Origin: Acidobacteriota bacterium | Lineage (GTDB): Bacteria > Zixibacteria > MSB-5A5 > GN15 > FEB-12 | Direction of reading: 5' to 3' | DNA length: 64,000 nucleotides | Assembly (NCBI GenBank): GCA_035529075.1 | Contig: DATKXK010000016.1 | Span: 52,796 to 116,795, forward strand | Shown: piece by piece, positions 27,323 through 36,014 of the stretch | Position numbering within the stretch: the first letter of the stretch is position 1 | Layout: each line of letters starts with the position of its first letter | Position numbers and translations under genes: made by a program | Notes under the pieces: generated by a model | Seen by the model: the letters and a program-made list of their open reading frames with translations, nothing else | Database searches by the model: none | Told to the model about the DNA's origin: nothing

Positions 27323-28175
27323 GTTTGATTCCTCGGTTCATGCCGGAGACTACCGGGCGGTCGGCGGCAGTTGGATTGTCTCCGTGCTGTCCGGCAAAGG
27401 TGGCGTGGGCAAGTCCGTACTTGCGTTCAACCTTGCGGAACGGATCGGTTCGCAGGGAAACCGGGTACTGCTGGTCGACGCGGACTTTTCCTCCGGCAAC
27501 ATACATATCCTGGCCAACGCGAGCTGTGAGACGGGGGTGCGGCAGTTCAGCAGCGGGCAGCTGAGCCTTCGAGACGCCGTGGTACCGGTCCTTGACGGCG
27601 TGGACGTTCTCGGGGCCGGCGGGGATGGTCCGGCCGAAGCCTGGCAGGACGTGCAGGCGACGGCCAGGCTCGTCGAACGCCTGCGAGACCAGGGTTCACA
27701 TTACGACGTGATCGTTGTCGATCATTCCTCAGGCGTCTCCGATCCAGCCACGGTGATAGCACAGGGGTCGGATCTCAATCTACTGGTGCTGGTTCCGGAA
27801 CTGACTTCGATAGCCGATGCCTACGGCCTTTACAAGTACCTGTTGCAGGCAGGAGATCGGATGGACGCGTTCGTGTTGGTTAACCGGACGCAATCCGATC
27901 GGGAGGCAGAGTATATCCACGGGAAATTCAGTGCCCTGGCCGAACGGTTTCTTGGCAGGGCGCCGGGATTGATCGGGTACCTGCCGGAGGACGAGGCGGT
28001 GCGCAAAGCCGTCGCGTCGCAGGTGCCGGTAGCCGTTGCTATGCCTCAATCTCCTGTCGTCCAGGCGCTTAGCGAACTGGGCCAGGAGTTGTTGGGTCTT
28101 AGGAAGTCCAGCCGGACCGGCACACAGGTGAAGGCGATAAATAAAACCACGGCCGCAGCCGATATAAGGGGATAG
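27315..28175 (+). CDS. flhG: FlhG/MinD-like ATPase
   Basis: FlhG controls flagellar number and counteracts FlhF. The product is 286 aa and starts at GTG 27315, overlapping flhF by 8 bases. It has the deviant Walker A motif VLSGKGGVGKSVLAFNLAE (about residues 23-40), a switch I aspartate in LLVDADFSSGNIH and the switch II region VIVVDHSSGVS. The usual C-terminal amphipathic membrane-targeting helix is not obvious. Confidence 0.9.
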   Translation: MSRFDSSVHAGDYRAVGGSWIVSVLSGKGGVGKSVLAFNLAERIGSQGNRVLLVDADFSSGNIHILANASCETGVRQFSSGQLSLRDAVVPVLDGVDVLGAGGDGPAEAWQDVQATARLVERLRDQGSHYDVIVVDHSSGVSDPATVIAQGSDLNLLVLVPELTSIADAYGLYKYLLQAGDRMDAFVLVNRTQSDREAEYIHGKFSALAERFLGRAPGLIGYLPEDEAVRKAVASQVPVAVAMPQSPVVQALSELGQELLGLRKSSRTGTQVKAINKTTAAADIRG

Positions 28176-28182
28176 CATTCAT

Positions 28183-29055
28183 ATGGTTAGCACGCTCAAG
28201 GCAACTCCTAAGAAGCGCGGGCGGACATCAGGAACGGTCGCCGCAGCCAGGGTGCTCAGAACAGAGGCAGCGCCGAAGCCGAAGAAGTGGGACGCGAGTG
28301 AGCGCGACTGGGCTCGGTACCGACTGTATAAGTCGGATGACCTCCGACAAAAGCTGCTGAACAAGTATTTGCCCCTGGTTCGCAACGTGGCGACCCGGAT
28401 GGCGATGGGCTTTCCGCGCTCGGTTGAACTGACAGACCTGATAAACACGGGTGCGATCGGGCTGATAGAAGCTTTCAGCCATTTCGACCCGAATCGCGGG
28501 GTCAAGTTCGAGACGTACGCCGTGCCGCGCATCCGGGGAGCGATACTGGACGAGCTGCGTGCCCTTGACTGGGTACCGCGATCCACGCGGGCCAGGTCAC
28601 GTGAGATTGAGCGAGCCATGACGGTTCTGGAGAACGAGCTCGGCCGCGCGCCCGAATCATCAGAGCTGGCGAGGCAACTGAACATGTCCGAACAGGAACT
28701 GTATCTGGCGCTTGACGACGTTTCGTGCACGAACATACTGTCCCTGGACGAAATCATCTATCCGGAAGACGACAACCGACAGGTTCCCCGCATCGAGACG
28801 GTGAGCGATACCTCCAGCAGGGGTGTGCTCGGTGAGATAGAAAGGGGAGAACTCCGGTCGTTCCTGGTGGTGGCTATCGACCGCCTGACCGCCCAGGAGA
28901 AGCTCGTCATCGCGCTGTACTATTTCGAAGAACTGACGCTAAAAGAGATCGGGGAAGTGATGTCGATCTCGGAGTCACGCGTGTCTCAGATTCATACCCG
29001 GGCCGTCATGAAACTGCGGAACATGGTCAGGGAGAAGTTTGCCCTCACGGGCTGA
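28183..29055 (+). CDS. fliA: RNA polymerase sigma factor FliA/WhiG (sigma-28)
   Basis: The product is 290 aa. Region 2 is clear (LVRNVATRMAMGFPRSVELTDLINTGAIGLIEAF), region 3 follows (RIRGAILDELRALDWVPRSTR), and region 4 (LTLKEIGEVMSISESRVSQIHTRAVMKLR) ends the protein. FliA normally drives late flagellar genes such as flagellin and is held by FlgM; neither gene is visible here. The first 40 residues are a basic extension. It ends the export block and starts right after flhG. Confidence 0.93.
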   Translation: MVSTLKATPKKRGRTSGTVAAARVLRTEAAPKPKKWDASERDWARYRLYKSDDLRQKLLNKYLPLVRNVATRMAMGFPRSVELTDLINTGAIGLIEAFSHFDPNRGVKFETYAVPRIRGAILDELRALDWVPRSTRARSREIERAMTVLENELGRAPESSELARQLNMSEQELYLALDDVSCTNILSLDEIIYPEDDNRQVPRIETVSDTSSRGVLGEIERGELRSFLVVAIDRLTAQEKLVIALYYFEELTLKEIGEVMSISESRVSQIHTRAVMKLRNMVREKFALTG

Positions 29056-29085
29056 GGTGCGCAGGGCCGAGGCGGAGTGTGACAG

Positions 29086-29397
29086 ATGGATAAGCAGTTG
29101 GATTCAGTAGAGCACGTGCCTTACCAGTCGTCCGACAGGGTCAAACCCCTGCAGGAGTCGGAGCGCGAAAAGCAGCGCAAGTTTGCCCAAGCTCTTCGAG
29201 AGAAGATGGAAGAAGAGCTGGGCAAAGGCCGGCGGAAGGGGCAGGAGGATGAACTCCTGCTGGAGGACGACGACCGTCCGGCCTCCGAGGACGACGGCCG
29301 GGAGGGCGAAGATTCCTCCCGGGCCGGGGCGGACGAACCGGAGACCGATACGCCGGGGAGTCCGGATACGGACGCTCACATTGACGTGAAAGCATAG
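29086..29397 (+). CDS. Small acidic protein of unknown function
   Basis: The 103-aa product has a central Lys/Arg/Glu helix (REKQRKFAQALREKMEEELGKGRRK) and a highly acidic C-terminal tail rich in Asp, Glu, Gly and Pro that is probably disordered. No known domain is recognised. The location between fliA and a small membrane protein, on the same strand with short gaps, suggests a motility-linked role. Confidence 0.6.
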   Translation: MDKQLDSVEHVPYQSSDRVKPLQESEREKQRKFAQALREKMEEELGKGRRKGQEDELLLEDDDRPASEDDGREGEDSSRAGADEPETDTPGSPDTDAHIDVKA

Positions 29398-29424
29398 TAC
29401 GCAGAACCAGAAAGGGTCGTGAAC

Positions 29425-29850
29425 ATGGATGTTTTGAACGATCGAATCATTGACGTGGGCCTGAACGCCGTCGGATACATCGCGGCCGGGTTGCTCTGGA
29501 TGCTGGTCTACTCGGCCTTTGCCGGACGCCGTAAGACTTCGCCGGCGGCCGGGCGGTTTCGGCCGGATGTCGCCGTGAAGGCGGCTCACACGTCCGGGGA
29601 TACTTCGCCGCAAGACGGGAAACAAGTCGAGTTCATAAACTTTGGCCGATCACACAGTGCCGGGGCCGCAGGTCAGCGGGCGGACGGGGATTCAGTCGGG
29701 GTGAGCCCTGCCTCCGCGCGCCGCGACCGGGCCGACATCATCAGGATTGCACGGCAAATGCTGAAGGCGGGCGCGCCGCAGGACACGATCAAGCGGACGC
29801 TGCCGATATCCGATGGTGAGCTGGCGCTGCTCAATCAGGGTAGGCCGTAG
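29425..29850 (+). CDS. Small membrane-anchored protein with helix-turn-helix-like tail
   Basis: The 141-aa product has one transmembrane helix near the N-terminus (about residues 13-34, GLNAVGYIAAGLLWMLVYSAF), a low-complexity linker, and a conserved-looking C-terminal helix pair (ADIIRIARQMLKAGAPQDTIKRTLPISDGELALL). Similar tails occur in small proteins encoded near flagellar genes (DUF6115-like), but I cannot confirm the family. ATG 29425 is preferred over GTG 29419 because AAAGGG lies at a better distance. Confidence 0.6.
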   Translation: MDVLNDRIIDVGLNAVGYIAAGLLWMLVYSAFAGRRKTSPAAGRFRPDVAVKAAHTSGDTSPQDGKQVEFINFGRSHSAGAAGQRADGDSVGVSPASARRDRADIIRIARQMLKAGAPQDTIKRTLPISDGELALLNQGRP

Positions 29851-29868
29851 AACGAATCGGAGTAAAGA

Positions 29869-31053
29869 ATGCCCAAGGATAGCCCATTTTTGTTGTTCAA
29901 GGTCGAGTGCCCGATCTGCAAGACGATTAACGAATTCGAGATGATTCGGGTGGGGGCATACGCGGAGGACGGCCGCGACACGGATTTCTGCCCGTTACGC
30001 ATCAAGTGGCGTTTTCCCCGGTACCAGGCGTATAACCCGCTGGTGTTCTTCACGGCCACCTGCAGCAACTGTTTTTATACGCGGGAGTTTACCAACAGCT
30101 TCAAGGACTGGAAGAACGACAACAACTTCCGGTTCTACCGCCTCAAGCAGGTCAAGGAAAAGCACCTGGAACAGTTGTCCACGGCCGGCTCGGTGGTCAA
30201 GATGCTGGGAGAGGCGATTGACGTTCCCCGGAATCCCAACGAGTCCGCCATCCTGAAACTGCACCTGGCCGTCTACGACGAACGGCTTGCCGACCACCAC
30301 AGCAAGCTGGACCTCGGCCGCCTCTACCTGCGCATAGGCTGGGTCTTTCGTGACCTTCAGGAAGGAGACAACCCGCAACAGGTCTACCTGCGCGCTCTGT
30401 TATATGAGACGGACAACAAGTACGGGATGCTGTCGCAGACGGTGGATTCAGTTCAGGCGGAGTTAGAGTCGTTGGCCCAGCAGGTCAAATCGCACCAGGA
30501 GTCGGAGGAGGTCACGACCGAGGTCAAATCGCAGATGCTCGCGTTCGAGGACCGGTACCAGGAGCGTGTCACGGCGCTGAATACGTGCCTTGACGACACC
30601 CGCAGGCAATTGACGAGTATGGGGGAACTGATCGAGGAGTACAGTCAGGCCCTCCTGGGAGGCGGCGGTCAAACCGACGGTCGGGCTTTCGGTGCTTGTG
30701 CCTCGTTTCAGGAATTCCTCAAACAGGCCAAACGGTCGTGGCCCGGGATCGTGGCGGACGAGCGCGAGGCCATCGAAAAGGCGGTCGACAACTACAAGGC
30801 GGCGTTCGTCGGCGGGCGCGACATCCTGCCGGGGACGCAGCAAATCCAAGCCTCTTACATGATTGCCGAGCTCTCGCACCGGATCGGACGCTACGAGGAG
30901 GCAAAGGAGTATTTCACGAGCACGATCAAGGCGGGGCAGGAGTTCATCTATCGGAATCGGAATGACCAGTCACGGACGATCCTGGCGCGCAAGATCCTGG
31001 AGCTGGCCATCGAACAGGGAAGATCGAACCTGGCCGCGCTTAAAGGCGCGTAA
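29869..31053 (+). CDS. DUF2225 zinc-ribbon protein with TPR-like C-terminus
   Basis: The 394-aa product begins with a zinc-ribbon-like pair of Cys motifs, CPIC (about residues 14-17) and CSNC (about residues 65-68), in the context FTATCSNCFYTREFTNSF that marks DUF2225. The central part (LDLGRLYLRIGWVFRDL) and C-terminus (YMIAELSHRIGRYEEAKEYFTSTIKAG) look like helical tetratricopeptide-like repeats. A coiled-coil segment lies around residues 200-260. Its function is unknown; the position suggests a link to the PilZ/motility genes downstream. Confidence 0.75.
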   Translation: MPKDSPFLLFKVECPICKTINEFEMIRVGAYAEDGRDTDFCPLRIKWRFPRYQAYNPLVFFTATCSNCFYTREFTNSFKDWKNDNNFRFYRLKQVKEKHLEQLSTAGSVVKMLGEAIDVPRNPNESAILKLHLAVYDERLADHHSKLDLGRLYLRIGWVFRDLQEGDNPQQVYLRALLYETDNKYGMLSQTVDSVQAELESLAQQVKSHQESEEVTTEVKSQMLAFEDRYQERVTALNTCLDDTRRQLTSMGELIEEYSQALLGGGGQTDGRAFGACASFQEFLKQAKRSWPGIVADEREAIEKAVDNYKAAFVGGRDILPGTQQIQASYMIAELSHRIGRYEEAKEYFTSTIKAGQEFIYRNRNDQSRTILARKILELAIEQGRSNLAALKGA

Positions 31054-31073
31054 CACGGTAAGGAAGCCACAGC

Positions 31074-31823
31074 GTGCAGTCGATTCAGTCAAAACCCGAT
31101 GAGCTGTTGAGGGTCTGGGAGAAGATCCAGATATTCGTGGGCGACGACGGTGAGCGGGGGCAGTACGAAGCCCGCGTTGAGGACTTCATCAACGGCGGCA
31201 TCATCATTTCGAATCCGGTATTCGTCCAGGGTCACACGCTGCTTCGCGAGAACGTGCCTGTGATAGTCTGCTTCACGCGCGAGGACGCGGCGTACCAGTT
31301 TCATTCGCGGATCAGGCGTCGCCTGCTCAAGGGGGACGCCAGGATGCTGCTGGCGCCCGCGAGGAACATTCAGCGGGTGCAACGGCGCCGTTTTTTTCGT
31401 ATTCGGACCTCGGCAGTGGTCTCGTATGCCCGGCTGGTGCCCATGCTGGACTGGGACAACTGGGAGGATTGCCTGACGTGGGAGGAGAGCCAGTGCGTTG
31501 ATATCAGCGGCGGTGGGGTGCTGATACGGACAAATGAGAAGCTCGATGACAAGACGCTTCTCCTGATGCGCCTTGAGTTTTTCCGGCGGCACGATCTGCC
31601 GGAGTTGGTGGTCGGCATCTGCCGTCGCACGTTCGAAAGGGAAAGCGGGCATTTCGCCGGGCTGGAATTCGTGGTGGCCAGCCGGCTTCACGATTACATC
31701 GACAAGAAAACACTAAGTCGTCTGCCGGCCGCAATCAGGATTTTTGACAACATCGTCGTAAACAAGCTGGTGTCTGCCGTTTTCAGAGAACAGGTGGAAC
31801 TTCGACAAAAGGGAGTTCTGTAG
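31074..31823 (+). CDS. YcgR-like PilZ domain protein (1 of 3)
   Basis: The 249-aa product has an N-terminal YcgR_2-like beta domain (IQIFVGDDGERGQYEARVED) and a PilZ domain from about residue 100, with the c-di-GMP-binding R-x3-R in QRRRFFRIRTSAVV and D-x-S-x3-G in CVDISGGGVLI. Such proteins act as flagellar brakes or adaptors when c-di-GMP is high. The start is a GTG. It is followed one base later by another PilZ protein. Confidence 0.87.
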   Translation: MQSIQSKPDELLRVWEKIQIFVGDDGERGQYEARVEDFINGGIIISNPVFVQGHTLLRENVPVIVCFTREDAAYQFHSRIRRRLLKGDARMLLAPARNIQRVQRRRFFRIRTSAVVSYARLVPMLDWDNWEDCLTWEESQCVDISGGGVLIRTNEKLDDKTLLLMRLEFFRRHDLPELVVGICRRTFERESGHFAGLEFVVASRLHDYIDKKTLSRLPAAIRIFDNIVVNKLVSAVFREQVELRQKGVL

Positions 31824-31824
31824 C

Positions 31825-32640
31825 ATGGACGCGTCGACCAGGCAGGCCGCCGACGAGGATGTCGGATTCTCGGCCATCCGTATTGACATTTCCCGGCTCG
31901 TCGGTCGCGAGATCAAGTTGTTTTCCGAGCAGTTTCCCGGCAGGGAACTCCACGCCAAGGTAACATCGGCCTACAACCAGCGCATCAGTGTCGACAGCGG
32001 ACAGGACCGCGGGTTGATTGAAAATTTGGTCAGCCAGCAGCAGGTGGTGGCGCAGTTCGGGTACAAGGGGCAGGAGATCTCGGTACGGGCGAGACTCATA
32101 CGCACGTTCGGCGGCAAGTGCCAATTTGTGCTTGACGAGGACGTGGTGCCGCTGTCGCAGCGAAGGTATCGGCGGGTGACCCTGAAACGTCCGGTCAGGC
32201 TGGCCCCGTTTCCGATAGCCTCTCACAGCCGGCGCGGCCTGTCGAGCCTGCGCTGGATGTCGACGGACAGCCTGAACCTTTCAAGCGGCGGCATCATGAT
32301 CCAGTTGCCCAGCTTTCTCGAACAGGGGGTCTACCTGTTGATGAATGTTGACTGGGACGTAGACTTCCTTCCCCCGCTGGTGCTGGGCCAGGTCAAGCAC
32401 TGTCATTCCGTCGATCCCGGGCAGTTCAGAATCGGGGTCGAGTTTATTGTGAGCGAACTGGCCCGACAGCTTTTCTCACCGGCTCGCAGGGGCGCGCTGC
32501 CGGGATGTCTTTTTGGCTACACGCAGCTTCACCGGTTCAAGCTGAACCGGAAGCTGGCCGTGCTGAACCCTCAGACAGATTCTCTACTCTTGGATAGGAG
32601 ACAGGATGAAGACAAACCCCAAAGCCAGATCGTCCCGTGA
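31825..32640 (+). CDS. YcgR-like PilZ domain protein (2 of 3)
   Basis: The 271-aa product again has a YcgR-type N-terminal domain (IKLFSEQFPGRELHAKVTSA) and a PilZ domain (QRRYRRVTLKRPVRLAPF, then LNLSSGGIMIQ). The second motif reads N-x-S-x3-G, with Asn in place of the usual Asp, which may still bind c-di-GMP. Its 3' end overlaps the next PilZ gene by 35 bases. Confidence 0.82.
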   Translation: MDASTRQAADEDVGFSAIRIDISRLVGREIKLFSEQFPGRELHAKVTSAYNQRISVDSGQDRGLIENLVSQQQVVAQFGYKGQEISVRARLIRTFGGKCQFVLDEDVVPLSQRRYRRVTLKRPVRLAPFPIASHSRRGLSSLRWMSTDSLNLSSGGIMIQLPSFLEQGVYLLMNVDWDVDFLPPLVLGQVKHCHSVDPGQFRIGVEFIVSELARQLFSPARRGALPGCLFGYTQLHRFKLNRKLAVLNPQTDSLLLDRRQDEDKPQSQIVP

Positions 32641-33130
32641 GGCTGACGCCGACAGGGAAGCGGTATCGGTTCAAGGGCCATTCGAACTGGAGTCTCAGAA
32701 CAAACGCCGTTTCATTCGGCTCGAGATTTCCATGCCAATGTCGCTTCAAAAGATAAAAGATCCCGCCGGAGGGTTCTGGCCGGACGGAGATTGCCGCGTC
32801 ATCCAGGGCCTGATCCTCAATATCTCCGGTGGCGGCGTGCTGGTGGACCTCAACGAGACGCTCAATGAGGGAGACATCGTGTCGATGCGGTTTACCTTGC
32901 AGGAGGTCGAGGCGCTGGACAACGTGCTCGGATTAGTCAAACGGGTGGACCATGAGCCGGACGCGATTCTGGCAGGCATTGAATTCATCACGCGAGACTA
33001 CCTGCAGGACCTGTTCACGCGCGGTGAGATGGACCTTCTGCCCGGGAAGTACGCCGACTTCGAAGAATCCGTTCGCAACGTCCTGAACCACTACGTCCGT
33101 CGCACACGCGTGACCGGTGAGGTGGTCTGA
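32606..33130 (+). CDS. PilZ domain protein (3 of 3)
   Basis: The 174-aa product carries a PilZ domain with NKRRFIRLEISMPM and LNISGGGVLVDL as the two ligand motifs (N-x-S-x3-G). It lacks the YcgR N-terminal domain. Upstream is a GGATAGGAGACAGG ribosome site inside the previous gene, so translation is coupled. Confidence 0.82.
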   Translation: MKTNPKARSSREADADREAVSVQGPFELESQNKRRFIRLEISMPMSLQKIKDPAGGFWPDGDCRVIQGLILNISGGGVLVDLNETLNEGDIVSMRFTLQEVEALDNVLGLVKRVDHEPDAILAGIEFITRDYLQDLFTRGEMDLLPGKYADFEESVRNVLNHYVRRTRVTGEVV

Positions 33131-33131
33131 C

Positions 33132-33737
33132 ATGAGCATTCGCGTTGTTCTGGTGCTGCTGGCGGCAGTGTCTTGCCTGAGCGGGCCCGTGCGCGGCACC
33201 CCCCAACAGATTATCGTGTACGTCGAGCCGGCACCGCTGGCCTGGGGTGAGTCTCGACTGGCCGAGAGCCTCGACCGGCATCTCACCCGGTCAGCCGAAC
33301 TGCGTGTCCGGCTGGCTTCCTGCGGCGACGACCAGACCCCGCCGTTTCCCTCAGCCCGCTTCGATCCGGACAGTCTGCTTGATTGGGGGCGGGAAATCGG
33401 CGGCCGGTACCTGCTGCTGGTGGTGGTGCACAGCGAACGGCTCCAGACTGACAAGACCTTCAGCGTCCCGCTGGTGGTTCATCAGTGGGAGAGAGTGGGC
33501 GTCATCGAGGGTGAAGTCCGTTTGCTGGATCTCCAGCGGGGTCGCGTGCTGTTGGCCGAATCGTTCGATGAACGGCACCGGGCGCGGCGTCTGATACAGG
33601 GAGATCCGGATAACAGCTATGCTGATCCCGGCCTTCATGTTCCGGCGTCGGCCAAACAGGCACTGTTCGGTGAGTTGGAGAATAAGCTCGCCGAGCGGCT
33701 GGTCGGAAAGATTAAGGGGATGGTGCGGAGTCGGTAG
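33132..33737 (+). CDS. Exported protein of unknown function
   Basis: The 201-aa product has a clear signal peptide (MSIRVVLVLLAAVSCLSGPVRG) and so is periplasmic or outer-membrane associated. The remainder (YVEPAPLAWGESRLAESLDRHLTRSAELRVR, then GRYLLLVVVHSERL) has an alpha/beta pattern reminiscent of small CsgG/FlgO-like periplasmic domains, but I cannot support a family. ATG 33132 starts one base after the PilZ stop. Confidence 0.6.
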   Translation: MSIRVVLVLLAAVSCLSGPVRGTPQQIIVYVEPAPLAWGESRLAESLDRHLTRSAELRVRLASCGDDQTPPFPSARFDPDSLLDWGREIGGRYLLLVVVHSERLQTDKTFSVPLVVHQWERVGVIEGEVRLLDLQRGRVLLAESFDERHRARRLIQGDPDNSYADPGLHVPASAKQALFGELENKLAERLVGKIKGMVRSR

Positions 33738-33738
33738 C

Positions 33739-34569
33739 GTGGCAGCAGTCAGAAGGAAATCAGCCGGGCCCGGCGAGCTTGGCGACGTGTGGGGAAAGAT
33801 CAAGCTGGTGGCGGAGATATCGAGCCGGCTGCGCGAAGAACCGGCGTCCCGCGAGGTGTACGTCGCCGCCCTGGAGGTTCTCAGGAAGATTGTGCCCTTT
33901 GATGCTGCGACTCTGTACGTAGTCGACCCGGACAGCGAGCGCTTAGCGGAAAAGGCGGTTGTCGGGGGAGGCGTGGAGCCGCTGGGTTTTCTGAGGCTTG
34001 GCACCGGCGGCGGTCTTTCGGGTTGGGCCGCGCGCAACAAGAAACCCGTCCTGCTCGCCGACCGGTCAAACAAGAGTGACTTCGATCCGGACAGCGACTT
34101 GGCATCGGTTATGTCGGTGCCGCTTCTGGCCGGTGATGAAGTGTGCGGCGTGCTCAACCTCGGCAGCCGCCGCGCCCGGGCGTTTGACGAAAGACACCTG
34201 GACGTGATAGCGGTGGTCGCCGACCAACTCTCGATCGGCTTCGAGCGACTTGCCCGGCAGGAGATGATGGAGGCGCGAAAGCGGGAACTGGACGAAGCCG
34301 GGCAGTGGCGCAACGAGCGGCAAGCCGCGGCGGCCGCCGAAGAGAGACTGAGGGCGGCTGTTGATCGGTCGCACTCGGTGCACCACGACGTTAACAATTC
34401 ACTGGCCGTCATTGTCGGCAACGTCGAGTGCCTGCTGGTTAAGGAGAGGACCCAAGATCAGAAAACGCTGAGTCGCCTGCGGCGGATTGAGGCCGCCGCG
34501 TTACGTATCAGTGAGACGAACCGCAGGTTGCTTGAAACAGACATCCAAAGGCAGGGGAATCGTGAGTGA
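33739..34569 (+). CDS. GAF-domain protein with histidine-kinase H-box but no ATPase domain
   Basis: The 276-aa product has a GAF sensor domain at about residues 15-170 (VPFDAATLYVVDPDSERL, then GLSGWAARNKKPVLLADRS and SVPLLAGDEVCGVLNLGSRR), a coiled coil, and a C-terminal dimerisation helix with HHDVNNSLAVIVGNVECLL. That last segment matches the H-box of kinases (H-[DE]-[IV]-N-N-P-L). The protein ends about 50 residues later, so the HATPase_c catalytic domain is absent. It may be a phosphotransfer or receiver-docking protein. The start is GTG 33739, one base after the previous stop. Confidence 0.75.
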   Translation: MAAVRRKSAGPGELGDVWGKIKLVAEISSRLREEPASREVYVAALEVLRKIVPFDAATLYVVDPDSERLAEKAVVGGGVEPLGFLRLGTGGGLSGWAARNKKPVLLADRSNKSDFDPDSDLASVMSVPLLAGDEVCGVLNLGSRRARAFDERHLDVIAVVADQLSIGFERLARQEMMEARKRELDEAGQWRNERQAAAAAEERLRAAVDRSHSVHHDVNNSLAVIVGNVECLLVKERTQDQKTLSRLRRIEAAALRISETNRRLLETDIQRQGNRE

Positions 34570-34930
34570 TCAGAACGATATAAAGCAGCCAATTCCGGAC
34601 ATCGTTGCCGAAGTGGACGGGCTGAGCGAGGAGGTCAAGAGCCTGGCCCTTAACCTGGCCCTGTATCTCGCCAAGCTCAAGTCCAGCACCGGCTCCGAGC
34701 AGTTTGTGCGGCTCGAGCCGGATTTCATACGGCTGGTCAACGGCACTGTCCGGGTGGTCCAGGAGGTTGCCGGAATCCTGAACGCCGCCCGTAACGAGGG
34801 AAAGATGATCTATGAGATACCCTCCGGACGTCTGGCCAAGGACCGGATAGAGACCAAGCTGCACGGCATCCTGGAACAGTGCACGCGCGTGCTTGAGTCT
34901 CTGTCGCGGGCCAAGGACATGTTCGCCTGA
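34562..34930 (+). CDS. Helical protein of unknown function coupled to the GAF protein
   Basis: The 122-aa product is predicted to be all helical (VDGLSEEVKSLALNLALYLAKLK and RLVNGTVRVVQEVAGILNAAR). The GTG start overlaps the GAF gene by 8 bases, so the two are translationally coupled and may form a complex. No Hpt H-x2-K-G motif is seen, which argues against a classical phosphotransfer domain. Confidence 0.6.
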   Translation: MSDQNDIKQPIPDIVAEVDGLSEEVKSLALNLALYLAKLKSSTGSEQFVRLEPDFIRLVNGTVRVVQEVAGILNAARNEGKMIYEIPSGRLAKDRIETKLHGILEQCTRVLESLSRAKDMFA

Positions 34931-35096
34931 GCGCCGGTGCGGGGCTTCTGCAGACCGGGCCGGGGAGCAGATGGCTGCAGGAAATTCACCATTGAGAATT
35001 GAGACGGCCGTGTCGATAACAGATATAGCGATAAGTCATTGCGCTATCAGCGGGTTGGTCGCGAGAAAAACACACTGAGTTGAGCAAAGGTTGCTT

Positions 35097-35513
35097 ATGG
35101 CGTCAGATAATCTTGACAAGCTGAACCGCATGGTTCACGAAAAAGGTCAGCCCTTCAGAATCCTCATTGTCGACGACGAGCCGTGGGTACGGGATGTCTT
35201 CAGGGACTTCTGTGAACTCACGGACGCGCTCGAGGTCGATCTTGCCTCGAGCGGTTTACAGGCGGTCGACAAAGCTGCCGGCGGGTCCTATGATCTGATC
35301 ACCATGGACCTGATTATGCCGGAGATGTCGGGTCTGGACGCGCTCACGGAAATCCGGCGGGTGGCGCCGCACGTTCCGATCATGGTCATCACCGGTAACG
35401 CCACTGAAAAGCTGGTAAACCGGGCCGGTGTTCTGGGGGCCTGCCGGGTGATGTACAAGCCCGTGAAGCTGGATGATTTCATTGAGGTGCTGGCCTCGAC
35501 CCTGGTGCGCTGA
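35097..35513 (+). CDS. CheY-like response regulator receiver (1 of 2)
   Basis: The 138-aa product has a short N-terminal extension and then a single receiver domain: acidic pair in ILIVDDEPWV, phosphoacceptor Asp in LITMDLIMPEMSG, Thr/Ser switch in IMVITGNA, and Lys in VMYKPVKL. No output domain is present, so it should work through protein contacts. ATG 35097 is used in place of the upstream TTG 35091. Confidence 0.85.
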   Translation: MASDNLDKLNRMVHEKGQPFRILIVDDEPWVRDVFRDFCELTDALEVDLASSGLQAVDKAAGGSYDLITMDLIMPEMSGLDALTEIRRVAPHVPIMVITGNATEKLVNRAGVLGACRVMYKPVKLDDFIEVLASTLVR

Positions 35514-35594
35514 GTTCGGCACCGGACACGCCGCGCCTTCGGTGAGGCCCAGGCCGTGAGGCGAAAACACCGGTCACTAGAGGAGCCTGCCCAC

Positions 35595-36002
35595 ATGAAA
35601 AACACCATCACCGTCCTGGTGGTCGACGATGAGATGATGATTCGGAGCCTTATCGAGCGAATCCTCTCGCGCGACGGCTATTGCGTGTTGCTGGCCGAGG
35701 ATGGAAATAGGGCGCTTGACACCCTTCGAACTGAGAAGGTGGACATCGTCGTTTCCGATATGAAAATGCCCGGCATGGACGGATTCAAGTTGTTACAGGC
35801 CATCAAGAGAGAGTTTCCCCGCATAGACGTGATCATGATGACGGCCTACGGGGATACCTATACGGTGAAAGATGCGCTTCTTCTCGGGGCCGACGAATAC
35901 ATATCGAAGCCGTTCAAGACCTGCGAGATTTCGCTGGTCGTCGAGCGAGCGTACTGGCGAATACTGTCTAAAGCCCGGCAGGCGTTGCCGCAGGTGGAGT
36001 AA
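35595..36002 (+). CDS. CheY-like response regulator receiver (2 of 2)
   Basis: The 135-aa product is a single receiver domain with VLVVDDEMMIRSL, the phosphoacceptor in IVVSDMKMPGMDG, the switch residue in VIMMTAYGD and the Lys in YISKPFKT. The ATG is preceded by GAGGAG at a normal distance. It is followed 12 bases later by the FapA-like gene, and the sequence pattern is close to receivers of NtrC-type regulators. Confidence 0.88.
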   Translation: MKNTITVLVVDDEMMIRSLIERILSRDGYCVLLAEDGNRALDTLRTEKVDIVVSDMKMPGMDGFKLLQAIKREFPRIDVIMMTAYGDTYTVKDALLLGADEYISKPFKTCEISLVVERAYWRILSKARQALPQVE

Positions 36003-36014
36003 AGGAGCCTGCTC

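Noticed and set aside
34562..34930. Hpt phosphotransfer domain
   Set aside because: The H-x2-K-G motif is absent although the protein is helical and near receivers.
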